From assembly GCA_030142905.1 (NCBI GenBank), contig JASJOG010000003.1:4805501-4869500 (forward strand): a DNA stretch of 64,000 nucleotides, in the 5' to 3' direction. Both the position numbers and the translations under genes were made by a program. A model generated the notes under the pieces. The model was not told the DNA's origin. It searched no databases and worked only from the letters and a program-made list of their open reading frames with translations. Below are positions 46,196-57,788 of the stretch, piece by piece. This stretch comes from Heliopora coerulea (lineage: Eukaryota; Cnidaria; Anthozoa; Scleralcyonacea; Helioporidae). Position 1 is the stretch's first letter, and each line of letters starts with the position of its first letter.

Positions 46196-49090
46196 AATCA
46201 GTAGCCAGAATCAAAGCTCTTTTCTGGCTTTTTTTTTTTTTATTAGGATTTGGTATTGGACTAGTAAAGGACAACAGGTAACTCTAATAGCCACTCATAG
46301 CTCTTTCCCACGAGACATCTCTATTCAACACCTAAAACTTCTAAAGTTAGCCAGGAGAAATGAGAGTGAGATCACCCGAGAAAGAGTTCAAGAGATTTTC
46401 CTCGGCGGAGACGTCTCCCTTGGACCAGTTAAATAGTCTGACGTTAACTTGAGTAAAAACGATGAAGTGCGACTTTGCTGGGGGAGAATTAAAAGTTAGA
46501 TTATGGATTTTCTCCCCAGTTGTTTGCAGTGGTACAACATGACTATGCTTTGCTTTTAAAGAAAACCTTCAAGTCGTCGGGAAAATGTTGTATGTTCAAA
46601 TTTACTTTGGCTGTTTCACTATCGTTATCATGGTTGTACCAGCCGCTACCTGCAGTTTAACAAGTACTACGACAAACATTCGACTTTCTGCTATTGTTTT
46701 ACACGCCATAAAATTTTAACTAGTAAAAATTCCGGCTGCGTTATTCCCGCATTCGTTGAAGTTCCACGTACTTGTCGCTAGCTCACGTCGTCGATCCCGA
46801 ATTATCACGGGTATTGGTAATACGTTACACCATACGATAATCTCTTGAGTTTTCGTGAATCTGGACAAATATGGGGAATGAGTAGCTGTTATTGCCTATT
46901 CGGTAAGCTTCTAATTCTTATGTTTGTGTGATCTCATTAGAAACAATTTGTGATCAGGAACACGTAAGAAATGTACTACACTAAGATATAGTTTGAGTTG
47001 CTAGGTTTACTTGAACGGCGCAATTTAGCAGTTAACAAGAACAGACTTCGTTTTAGTACGTGGCATACACTTTCCATATCGTAGTTGTTCTCTGTCAATC
47101 TCGTACCAATAACTCGCATTCCCTGACCGCACTTTGCTTGACCAAGGGTCATGTTGGCTGTAGCGATGGGATTGATTTGATAATAAGATTGATTGATTGA
47201 TTTGATGGGATTGATTTGGGATAGGAATATAGAAGTCATTAACAAAACTAGAAGGGACATAGATCCGTAACTTTAATCAATAGTGGGTTGCCAACTTGGC
47301 GATGAACATATTTGGGGATATACTAACCACTCCATCAGGCGCGTTAAGAGGTAAAGGGCTAATACTAGCAGGCAACCGACTGTAATGAGGTATGCACTGG
47401 TAATGTCCCATAGATTAGCAAATTTGATGCCAATACTCCCATTAGTTTTATTTTTAATCACTTGGAGGAGAATCAATTGGATTCGAACTTTTAAGTAGGA
47501 TATTTTAAGTAGGATATTGGTATATGCTTAGAGTGTCTTTTCTCAGGTCACACTAAATTTACGCTCGAGTCACTAACTTTTCTTTCACACTAACCATGTA
47601 CAGGGAGTTATATAGGACATATGTCAACCTGATTTAAAACGAGAATAAGAAAAGCAACCCGGCAAAACTTGAGTTACTGAATATTGGGAATTTATACCAA
47701 GTGGATAAAAAATCAGTAAGAACACAAGAAGTGATCGATTGACCGAGATTTATCTTTTGTGTAGACCTCCCACTGAAGACATTCATAAATTACATTACTG
47801 CATGCCGGATAAATGCGATATTTAAATAAAGTGCAGTACAAATATAAAATGCAAAGAAATTACATAAAACGTATATACCCGCGCTGTTGTCAAATCAAAA
47901 GCAAAACCCAAATCCAAACGCAAATGCAAACATTAACTCTAAAGGCTCAGAAAGGCTCAGCAGTTTGTCTGCGTCCGCTTAACTGCACTCCAGTAAAGGG
48001 CTGAATATCTTCTTCACTTAGAGGAAAAAAGCGTTTGTTGAACTTTGTTCCTTTCAGTTGCTTGCCCAGACGTACATGTGAGGGTGGCCTGGGAACTCAG
48101 AGTACGGTTACAGACAATTTTGGCCCTTAGCGCAAACCTACTGGTTAAATTTTGAATTTTAGGCTCCCATTAGGCTCCCAATTTAAGATACTGATTCGAG
48201 GCAATCTAAAATGTTCTGTGTAATATTTCAGACAGTAACTTTACCAGACACCCCTTTGGCCACGCCTCTGGTTCGTTTGTTGATTGAGCAGGCTCTCCAC
48301 AACATTCTGGCTTCGTTTCCTCTGCTAGAAGCAGGATCAAGTACGATGAAAAACCAAAAAAATTTATCAATGATTCATGCACTGGAACATGGATGCTGTT
48401 TGGCTTATACTGCCAACAATGTTTAAGGCGATGAAAATAAATTGCTCAATTTATTAGTTGTAGCTGCCCTCGAAAGTCATACTTGGCATCCGAAGGAGTT
48501 TCGTTGTTATTCACAAGAAAAAGAAACTCTTTAATCCTCAGATCTTCGGTTTGTCTCCAGATAATCTTTAACTCTTCAGTTCTTCAGATAACAACTTAGT
48601 CTGCCTTACACTATACGGATGAGCGAAGGATTACATAGATTATAGACCTAAATCACACATGTCATAAACAAGAACATGGCGGCAACCTGCACGAGTCCTA
48701 AGCAAAATGGTAACAACCGCTGACCATAAATATTGAAAACTCCCTACTACGGCACTGCTGTAGTAACAATTAGTAGTGGAAACATAAAAAAGCACTATCT
48801 TTTAAATTGTGATGTAAGCTACACTCATTTTTGCTAGTGACTCTAAAAGTCCTAAAATATGGACTCCTATAGTAAAGTAAAGTAACCGCTGGCCAGGTTA
48901 TTTGACGTACGAACAACAAGAAAACCTTACACTATTTTAAAGACATATCTGTTCAAGAATTTTCTTGACATTTTACGTCCATACTTGATCATGACATTAG
49001 TAGATGTATGTAGTCTGTTCTAACAATATTATTTTGAAAAAAATCCTTTTTTTTTTTTTTTTTTCTCAGAAAGAACAAAAGCCTATCCTA

Positions 49091-49154
49091 ATGATGAATC
49101 ATACCATTCTTTCATCATTCATATTTTTATCCATCCTTTTTATAGCTGGTCAAG
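49091..49154 (+). CDS. SEA-like gene exon 1: signal peptide
   Basis: MMNHTILSSFIFLSILFIAG then Q, donor GTATGT. A long T-run and CTCAG before 49070 look like an acceptor, so an upstream non-coding exon is likely. Confidence 0.75.
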
Positions 49155-52100
49155 GTATGTCATTCATTGTTCATATGATACATATAACTAAGCTGTCTAT
49201 TAAGACTAATTAACACAATTCGGACCAACTGCAGTTTGGCGGATGTACTTGAATTGATTGGACTAAACTCACCGAACCCTAACCCTAACCCCAAACCTAA
49301 CCTTAACCCAAACCTAAACCCCAATCAAATCTCTAATCCTTATTGTACCCAATCCTAACCCTGAACCTAACCCCTGAACCTAACCCCTAAACTCTTATCC
49401 TAACCTTAATTCTAATCCTGAGTGACCATAACCCTAAAAAGTCAGCGGTTTGTTTACGTCCGCTGCACTGCACTCTGCCCACAATTCTACACAAAACCTC
49501 AAAGCTCTTACTCCGCAATGATAGATGCAAGAGTACAAAAACAAAACAAAAAAGCAACGAAGAGTCTGTTTTGACTTTCCAATGCATTGCTGTTTTCTTT
49601 CTCTATCTAACCCAGAGTTTAATAAAATGTTCAATTACTGTTCCAGTCAATGGCCGGAACAATGATCACTGAACTTATCTAAATATTCTTAAAGTTTTAA
49701 TCTAGCTTCAACTACGAAAAAGAGGCGTACTTTTTGAAAATATTATTTATAACGTTATCTTCGTCTGAGCGGCGTGAGTGCGCGCGGGGAAGGTTGTTAC
49801 TTCGCCCCACTTTTTGGTAAAACTAGGATTATTATGGAATACCTTGACTTAAAATAACTTTTGCGTTGAAATAAATCGAAGAATTGTTGTGTTGGTTGGT
49901 GAAACAGACAAGGTTGTTTGGTAAAAGAGGTTACGGCAACAATATCATCCCGTCTCCATTTGAAACAGTCGAGGTACACGAATGATCTTAACATCAATGG
50001 CGTCGTGGCCGTAGGGGCAAGGGGAGCCAAGACCTCTCTAAGTCGATATTGTCTGAAATTTTGAGGTTGTCGGAAATATTACGGCAGTCGGGAAAACTAT
50101 ACAATTCTGCCGACCAGATATTTCACTGGCATGATCATCTACTTCCAACGCGAAAGCTGATTCAAACGCCGTACCAAGAATGTTATCTTTGGCTGCCGTC
50201 TTCGTATCCTTGCCTTCCAAACGCCGACTAGCGTTGAACGGTTGCAGGAAAATATTTTCGTCAAATTCTCATAGTGCTTGTCATACAAGATCAAAGGGTT
50301 TACATGTAGCCTTTCCTACCATTACCCGAAAGTATCGTGGATAAAATTGAAATATATCAGTGCAGTTACATTTATTTTGAAGTGTTTAGAACCAGATATC
50401 CTTCGGAGACCGAGTTAAAAATGGTAAGCCAAAATTTCGGCAATGGAGGTACCAGGAGGGAATCTCGATCGAGTAATAAAAAATAGCGCCCAGCAAATAA
50501 CTTTAAGAAAAACAATGACATTGAGGTTTTTAAAATACCTTAATGCTAACGAGTCGCTACATAACCAGTAACATCATCAGAGCGATATGATGACAGCAAT
50601 AATATCTCGGCTTAAATAACTTAACGAATTACACAGGCAGGTAGAATAATTAATGAGGCACATCGGAAGAATAATTAGGTGAGAAGTCAGGAGTGCGGTA
50701 AGACAGTGAGAACTAAACAGTCAACAAGCAAAGAAAAAATTTAAAGAACATCGAAGGAAAGGATATGATGTTGTTATTGAGACAAGGGTTGATTTTACCT
50801 ATTAATAAACTTTCCTTGAGAAGTACGTGTAATTGGGAGTTGCCAGATGACAAAATTGAAAAATCATGGGAGACTGAGAAGGCGGAAAACAAAGTTTAGG
50901 CCAAGATATTATTGCTGTAATCATATCGCTCCAGTAGCGTAGCTGATAGGGGGGACAGGGGGGCAACTTGGCCCCACAGGAAATTTCATCGGAAAAATTT
51001 ATTCTGTCAGCAATAACCGAAATGGTTATTTTGTATTTTACTAGCTAGGTTTTATAGAAGCCCTTTTCAACAAATTATTTATATTGCTTACGGTCTCGGT
51101 ATTCAAAGCAATATACCTTAAGATTGAACTTAATCGAATTGTCTTTCGCCGGATTTTGTGAGCCAGACGGCTCAGCTTCGTGCTCTTTTTGTGCAAAGCA
51201 GAATGAAGCAGTACGCGACCAAGTTGATTTGTTTACAGTGCGCTGGTGATAAGGTCTCATTTTTTGGGATACCAGACAAGCTGCAATCGAGAGAACTTCG
51301 GGAGTTTAACTTGATCAGCCTGTTTAATCGTTTAAGAAATCATAATACGAATAGATAATACGAATTCATAATTAAGAAATCAGATAACTAACGGCCCAAA
51401 CGAAGAACCGTTCACTACCACATTTCTTAGTTATAAATTCAAAAATAAACGATTGAGAGTCTATTTCATAAATGCTAGTCTCGTCTTTTACCAGGGTTTA
51501 CAAATATTCGAGAACAATAAAAAGCACTCAGCCTACCTCCTCGTCATTTTCATTGTTCTCAAGCGTCTGTAAAACACATGAAAACACTAAAAAGCACGAC
51601 GCCGCAAGCCTCGTGATTTTCATTCTCCTATCGTGTTTTACAAGCGAGAAAGAATAATAAAAATCACTCGATCTACGGCCTCGTGATTTTTATTGTTCTC
51701 TCGTGTTTGTAACTCCTGGTAGAATAATCGCCTTCGTTTATGACATATTACACATAACATCGTAGAGGTTGAGGACAATAGATAATTCCAAGCATAATCA
51801 ATCTTAAACATAAAGTATGTCGGGAAAATTAGGTTTTCGCCCCCCTACAAAAAACACCAGTTACGCCACTGTATCGCTCTGATGATGTTACTGGTTATGT
51901 AATGAAACGTTAGCATCGAAGTATTTTAAAAACCTCAATGTCATGGTAAGCTAGTGGAGGAAATGAGCAGAACATAAACTAGACTGGTTGCCTTTTAATA
52001 AGTCAATAATATCCGATTTCTGGAACTTCCCTTCTAAGAATGTCTCAGCATGAGGAATATCAATACTATGCTTTTTCATTACCAAGCAGCGTAACAGAAA

Positions 52101-55100
52101 ACAAGCGCAAAATGACGATCAATTTACCGAGCATTTTTGACAGAAGTTGTCCCCTGGGATTGCTAGAAATCATATTCCAAGATAGCAAGATTTTAAAATT
52201 TTCTGGAGGAACATGTCCCCAGGCCTCCCCACTTAGTAAAATCCCGATTTGGCGAGGTCTATAAGTTCGAGAGTCTGACTATAGCATACTGTAATGGTAT
52301 TGTTACTGTATAGTTTCTTCAACCTGCCTAGACATGGAGAACTTAGAATTTGGATAAACGTATCAGCTGTACTGAGTTCATACTCGAATATTATGGCTTA
52401 GGAGAGTGGATAATACAGTCGGAATATTCACACACTAGCGGTAATGCTCAGTTATAGTACCGGTTAGTGATAAACCAGGCGGAAAACGTAGTTTTACAAT
52501 AAAAATCAAGGCCCAGCAGAGAATGCGTACAACAGCCATAGGTTGAAGTGTTTTAAAACATGATTAATACTAACGTTTCGTTGCGTCTCGCAACATCATC
52601 AGAGTGTGGAAAATTTTTATGACCAGCGGTATATTTTACATGGAAACGAGATAAGCTATAAATCTACAAATGACGTAAGAGTAAATTACTGTTTAAAATT
52701 ACAAAATGGTTTAAAATTAAAATAACCGTAATTAGTAATTCAAAACAAGGAAAGTGGGTAGGAAGCTAAGGTAGCGTTACGGGAGGGTTCAAGTTGTTAA
52801 TGAGGAGGCTTTCACTCAGCAACAGTTCGAAACTACTTCGTCAGGAGTTACAGGATGACCAGTGTCGCGATGTTGATGAGAAATGGCGGAAAGTGAGTGT
52901 CTGCCCAAGGTCCCACGGCGCCACTGCTTAAGATATTGGGAAGGATTAGTTTTTATCACCACCTGACAGCATGAGGACAACTTCGAGGTTCCCATGTTAA
53001 ACAAGTCGTAAGATTGCTATAAATTCTTCTGTTTAGAAGCATTTTTCAACCAATAGGGAAATGAATGATAGTAAGGAATATTAAACTTAACTAGTTGCTG
53101 ATTATAATTTACTATTTCTAGCAAAATTCCGAAGCAAATATACCTCCAAATTCAAAGAAGGATTACAAAAACTTATGATTTCTACCAAAAGGGATCTTTC
53201 TGCAAACGAAATGAAACTCGTAAAGGGATTAAGACACAAAAGACACGTGATCGATGACGACGGCAAAGAGAGTAAGTGTAATACACGGAACTAAATTCCT
53301 AAGTTAATGTCTTTGAAGCGATGTTCAAATAACAGGTATTATCTATTAACCCTTTAACTAATCGTAAGTGAAGAACCAGGCGGGAATCTTAATCTCAAGA
53401 CGAATATCAATGCCCAGCACAAAACACGGGACAAAGCCACTGAACACGATAAGATTTATTAAACTAACTAACGTTTCGTCGCATATCTCAACATCATCAG
53501 AGTGAGGGATATAATTACAAAACAGCGAATATACATAGATAAATGAAGATATTAAATTACAAGCTATGTAGTGGCGGAAATAAAGAAGAGAAAATTAGAA
53601 CAAAGACAGGGGAATGGAGCTAAGATTGCCATTCAAATAGGGTTTAACTTTGGAAATTAGGAGGCTTTCCCTTACGAGAAGTTCGGGAGGGGAAGAGCAA
53701 GGGGAAAGAATTTCAAAGTCGTCAAGGGATGCAGTATGGCCAGTTTCGGAAAGGTTTTACTAAAATACTGGATGGGGTGGCAGTGGCACGTTTTTTACCA
53801 GTAAGGGCAGAGATTCCCAAATGATCTGAGACTTGTGTATGTAGATTGCGACATAAAATGCGCTACAGCATTGACACTTCAAAGAATAGACCACACGAGA
53901 CCTCAAACCCTTAGAAACCCTGTCCTTAAAGGTAAAAAAATGAAAGACGTCTGGTAGGGCGGAAAATGATACGGGTGCTGAGGTGAGGAAAGGCCCTTTA
54001 ACTGTTGAATCCGTTTTCTTTTGTTCTTTGTTCGCTCACTGTTTTTCGTTTAGTTCTCTTATTTCTTATTTTGTTCTAAGTGCCCTATTTTTCCATGTTG
54101 AAGTACAAGTCAATAAGACGTCTAATGTAGCTTGGATCGCAATCTTTTTGTAAGAAATATTGACTTTTATCGTATGATAATCGTCTAGAACCTAAATTTT
54201 CATGTTTAAACTCTTGGTCCAAAATTTGTACTTGTTGATCTGCAAGTTGAATTTCGTGTTCTCAATCTTGCGTCTTTTGTGACATGCTTGCCACTCCAAA
54301 CTCAATGTAGTCTCTTTTCCAGGTTCAAATTTCTGCAAGTTTTGGTTTGTTTTGGGGGTTTTTTCTACTCTTGACCAAACTGTTCGGTGCCATCTAAACT
54401 AAATGGTCTTCCCTGTGTTTAAAGCCTGATGGCAAACACTAATCACGTAAAAATCCGAATAAACGAGATTAACTAGGTGATAATTTAAGAGCCCTCAAAC
54501 ATCCTTCAGTTCATTTCTATGTATTTAAACTCCGTTATCGTGTCTCGCAGCAACAAATCACACTGACGTTCCAAGCTAATTTGTTGCTCGTAATTTTTCA
54601 AAAAACATATGCAATTTTCGTTCTTTTGTATCTAACTTAGCTCAAAAAAGTTCTTGCTAAAATTTTCCGATCTGTACGGAATAAAAATACAACCGGGCTG
54701 GCCGGCCAATTGATTACCATTGTTTTGAGTTAAGAGCGATATGAGCCCAGTATTATAATAATGAATTCTTTGACGAGTCACATTTAATCCTCGGTGAAAT
54801 GTTGACGTCTCCTCTTTGTTGGATTATTTTTTGAAAGCGAACAAGATATGTAATTGTTTAGGATTTTCAAGGACTTGTGCTCAGGTCATAAAGGTCTATG
54901 TCACGTTTCAGTGCATTAAGTTCGACCACTGAATTCAACGTTTAACTCAGATATGCTTTTCTGCCACTTTTCTGACGAAATGAATTGGAGGAACATTCGT
55001 CTGAATTAAAATTGTCTATGCACGTTGTTTGGCGCAGGCCTCAGTTTCAACACATAAGGCGTCGACTTTCTATTAACTTCAAAACTTCCACTCCCTGATT

Positions 55101-57480
55101 CTGTCCATTTACTATAAATTACTAAGTTTACAACTCGCTCCAAATATATTTCTATTGTTTGTATTAGCGAATAAAACTTTTGTGACAAACTCTCTTTGGA
55201 TAGACATGTTTGTATTCAGATTAACTTTTAACTCTTGATAGACAATGAATTTAAAGCGGAAATTAAATTCCTTGAGAGGTGGAATCCTTCAATGAGCAAC
55301 AGAGAAAGCAGTGCATACCGTTTATTTCGAGGAAACATCCTTGATTCGGTGGGTAGCATCTCATTACATTAATTATTGCATTTATTAACATTTAAAAAAC
55401 AAATTTATATTGCTCTACATTATTCTCCAAAATTGCAGATCTTAGTTTCCATATGCATTTTTATATCAATATTTGAAAACTTTTTTTTTCCCTTTTACTT
55501 TGATAAATTCGTATATATTGCTAGCTTGCTACCTTCATGTATATGGTTATCTGTTCACAAAGTCTTCTAGGTTACCATTAATAGCCGGTTCACCTTATTG
55601 CGTCAGCCCAGTACAACTTCCAGAACACTTTGTGGCATTTTCTTTCAAATTTCAAATTTAATTTCTAGAAGGGAACGAGTAGATAATTGCTCATATTAGC
55701 ATCTCATTAAAACAAAAAAACAAAAAAAATGATGATGCAGATGAATAATCACCATCACCATCATCATTACGACATTGACATTATCACACACATTATATCA
55801 CATCACTGTCATCATTATCATAATCATCATCATCAGCATCAGCATCAGCATCATCATCATCATCATCATCATGTGTCGTCATCGGTATAGTCATCTGCTA
55901 CTTGTAACCATAAAGCCAATACTACCTGTTCGTAAATGGGCCGTCGGCGACTCAACCGGCAACCCCTTCAGTCTCGCCTGGAGAGGAGAGTGTGGTGGAC
56001 AGCCCGCAGGACAAAAAGAAGACCTGTCAAAGGACGCATGAGCTCCGAGCGAGCCAACGGCCACCCACACCAGCAGAACTTGCACTTTAGTCGTTGAGGT
56101 AACCTTGCCACTGGGACCAGGACAAGTGATGTCAAGGATCGTGGTAACTTCATCGTGCTACCTTGTACTCACTTAAAAACTCTTGGCATATGCAATACTA
56201 TCAGCTACATAATACGCAATGAAAGCCCTGTGGTGGTTCGTAAGCAGCGACGGAAGAAGGACTGTGAAGCCTGAAAGCTTTCAATTACGAGCCAGCACGT
56301 AGACGTTGGGGGGTCAAGTAACAATAGCATTAATCTCGTAATTTTGAAGCTGAAGAGTAGTTCTATAGTAGCCTCCATGTCCGAGCAGCCCTGCTGAGGA
56401 GCCACTCTGCTCACCCCACATCGGTAAGGAGTTAGAAAAGTTACCCTAAACATAGTCTGTTTCCTCACACGCCTGGCTGGGAAACTGCAGCCAGGGGAGG
56501 TCACCTCTATGCGGTGGAAAACAACAAGATTACAATTTGGTACACGGAATGTACGAACTCTGGTGGATAACGAACTTAGTGAGAGACCCGTGAGACGAAC
56601 GGCTTTTGTTGCCCGATAACTTCAGCAATATGACTTCGAAGTCGCAGTGCTTCAAGGGACTCAGCGCGCTAGTAAAGGACAACTGACAGAAGCAGAGGCA
56701 GGATACACTTTTTTCTGGAAGAGAAAGGAGGAAGTTGAACAGAGAATTCATGATGTTAGATTTGCTGTCAAGAACGAACTGGTCAGGGACTTGAAGGAAC
56801 TCCCATTAGGTGTCAATGAGCGTCTGATAACACTCCGTATCAACCTCAACTCCAACCAACAATGAACAGTGATCTCCTCATACGTACCTACTCTTATGGC
56901 TGAACCTGAAGATAAGGAGACAAGTTTATTCCACACTTGACTCTAAATTATCACAGATACCAGGCAGCCACAAGATCATTCTTCTTGGAGACTTCACCGC
57001 CGGTGTAGGCAGAGACAACGCAATGTGGGAGAATGTCATTGGAAAGGAGGGGGTAAGCAACGCCAACTCCAATGGAGTCCAGCTCCTGAACAAATATGCA
57101 GAGCACCAGCTGGTGATCATAAACACCCTTTTCTGCCAGAAAAATAGGAATAAGACATCGTGGAGACATCCCAGGTCACGCCACTGTTTTTCGATTTTCC
57201 ATTCATCAGATCACATTCCGCGATTTTTCGATTTTCTTAACCAACCACATCCTAATATCAATTTCTCACACTAGGTGCATGGAAGTTAGCAAAATATTCA
57301 CGTTCTTTGATATTAATTTCACTTGCTTTAATGGGTGAGAGATCAACTTTCACCAAACAGGTGTTGATCTTTCCTGGTGCAAACCATTCAGTTTATTTCA
57401 ATGTTGTTATGATTTTTTCAGATAATGGAACAACTCAGTAGTGACCAAAGCTTCCTGAATTCGCATGTCTTAGAGCTAAA
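49091..57480 (+). CDS. 5' part of a secreted or membrane protein with a SEA-like domain (4 exons)
   Basis: Exons of 64, 150, 107 and 59 nt join in frame to 126 residues. There is a 21-residue hydrophobic signal sequence, then a basic segment with dibasic STKR and RHKR sites. From about residue 71 comes a SEA-like pattern: FKAEIKFLERWNPSMSN, SSAYRLFRGNILDSIMEQL and a following FLNSHVLEL. SEA domains occur in heavily glycosylated extracellular proteins; this assignment is by pattern only. Exon 4 ends phase 2 at GTAAGT and the rest must lie beyond the window or was missed. Introns hold hAT, Penelope and LINE copies. Confidence 0.75.
49274..49440 (-). repeat. Degenerate CCCTAA tract
   Basis: AACCCTAACCCTAACCCC grading into CCCAAACCTAA and CCTGAACCTAA variants over about 165 bp. 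Lies 120 bp inside intron 1 of the SEA-like gene. Confidence 0.8.
50932..51871. mobile_element. Non-autonomous hAT element, 940 bp
   Basis: Ends CAGTAGCGTAGCTG and, on the other strand, CAGTGGCGTAACTG. Exact target duplication TATCGCTC (50924-50931 and 51872-51879). Inner 51510-51715 has three imperfect repeats around CTCGTGATTTTCATTGTTCT. No transposase. SEA-like gene intron 1. Confidence 0.93.
51872..51918 (+). ncRNA. Hammerhead ribozyme-like motif (right arm)
   Basis: GCT before CTGATGA pairs with AGC after GAAACGTT; stem II is GTTAC/GTAAT with a G-U pair. The left-arm partner on the minus strand (50543-50592) has lost GAAA (GACTCGTT). Confidence 0.6.
52485..53010 (-). mobile_element. Penelope-like family C, 3' copy 2 with hammerhead
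   Basis: Minus-strand remnants of the protein tail (GTLGRHSLSAISHQHRDTGH and SESLLINNLNP) lead into a hammerhead (52565-52608) and the family 3' block ending CGTTTTCCGCCTGG. 5'-truncated, frameshifted. Confidence 0.78.
52565..52608 (-). ncRNA. Hammerhead ribozyme-like motif, intact core
   Basis: ACT, CTGATGA, stem II GTTGCG-AGA-CGCAAC, GAAACGTT, AGT. The core is consensus, stem II is 6 bp, and ACT/AGT starts stem I. Confidence 0.7.
53122..53271 (+). CDS. SEA-like gene exon 2
   Basis: Acceptor TTTCTAG, donor GTAAGT. Codes AKFRSKYTSKFKEGLQKL, then MISTKRDLSANEMKLVKG and LRHKRHVIDDDGKE. Strongly basic with two dibasic sites that could be propeptide cleavage sites. Confidence 0.78.
53375..53990 (-). 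mobile_element. Penelope-like family C, 3' copy 3 with hammerhead
   Basis: Minus strand reads SRVVYSLKCQCCSAFYV (GIY-YIG start), then TGHTASLDDFEILSPCSSPP and LLVRESLLISKVKPYLN, with a frameshift between. A hammerhead at 53465-53508 and the 3' block (TTGTGCTGGGCATTGA...TTCCCGCCTGG) follow. SEA-like gene intron 2. Confidence 0.82.
53465..53508 (-). ncRNA. Hammerhead ribozyme-like motif
   Basis: ACT, CTGATGA, weak stem II GTTG/CGAC, GAAACGTT, AGT. Core intact; stem II reduced. Confidence 0.6.
55242..55348 (+). CDS. SEA-like gene exon 3
   Basis: Acceptor TTGATAG, donor GTGGGT. Codes NNEFKAEIKFLERWNPSMSN, then RESSAYRLFRGNILDS: the first strand and helix of a SEA-like fold, with S..Y spacing typical of the family. 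Confidence 0.75.
55720..55875. repeat. (ATC)n microsatellite
   Basis: CATCACCATC, then long CATCAT runs. Open frames across it are low complexity. Confidence 0.9.
55900..57190 (+). pseudogene. RTE-like LINE 5' region with endonuclease domain
   Basis: Plus-strand frames show an AP-endonuclease domain of the type annotated as craniofacial development protein 2-like: GTRNVRTLVDNELSERPVRR, EAGYTFFWKRKEEVEQRIHD, LPLGVNERLITLRINL and NKTSWRHPRSRH. GC-rich 5' leader from about 55900. Multiple stops and frameshifts; truncated after the endonuclease near 57190. SEA-like gene intron 3. Confidence 0.8.
57422..57480 (+). CDS. SEA-like gene exon 4
   Basis: Acceptor TTTTTTCAG, donor GTAAGT. Codes IMEQLSSDQSFLNSHVLEL plus two bases, continuing the helix of the domain. 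Confidence 0.72.
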
Positions 57481-57788
57481 GTAAGTCTTTTTCTATAATG
57501 TAAAAAATGGAAAATTGTTAGGAGGTCGAAAACGTCAGGGTGTTTCTCAAATTGCAGAATAGTACTTAATTAGTTTTCTTCTTTGATTCTTGTTTAGTCT
57601 AATTTAATTTTTGGCTCGAACCTTAATTTTTCATTTTTTTACCACATATAATGAGATCCAAGCTTGGGCAGTTTTTAAGCTATGGCAATCTGTTAATTTA
57701 ATTATATTTATTATTCGCACCAGTAATATTTTCTTGGTATTCCCTTGGACTTCGTGATATGCATATGTATATATATACATACATGCTT

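Larger units (their letters stand above)
44420..49069. other. Intergenic region between divergent protease and SEA-like genes
   Basis: No supported gene. Overlapping open frames on both strands at 44583-45117 have no recognisable domain. Contains a hAT-like remnant (45110-45364), a hammerhead foldback (45836-46195), GATT repeats near 47160 and unique AT-rich DNA. Confidence 0.5.
50484..51960. mobile_element. Penelope family C foldback, interrupted by a hAT
   Basis: Left arm 50484-50620 and right arm 50900-50931 plus 51872-51945 are reverse complements (GATATGATGACAGCAATAAT; GTTACTGGTTATGTA; TGACATTGAGGTTTTTAAAA). The 940-bp hAT at 50932 splits the right arm one base into the hammerhead core. 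Confidence 0.78.

Noticed and set aside
49797..50231. Open frames on both strands in SEA-like gene intron 1
   Set aside because: Overlapping, short, without domain or matching splice phase.
52040..52264. 74-residue plus-strand open frame as an extra exon of the SEA-like gene
   Set aside because: Exons 1 and 2 already join in phase, and this frame lacks a fitting acceptor/donor pair.
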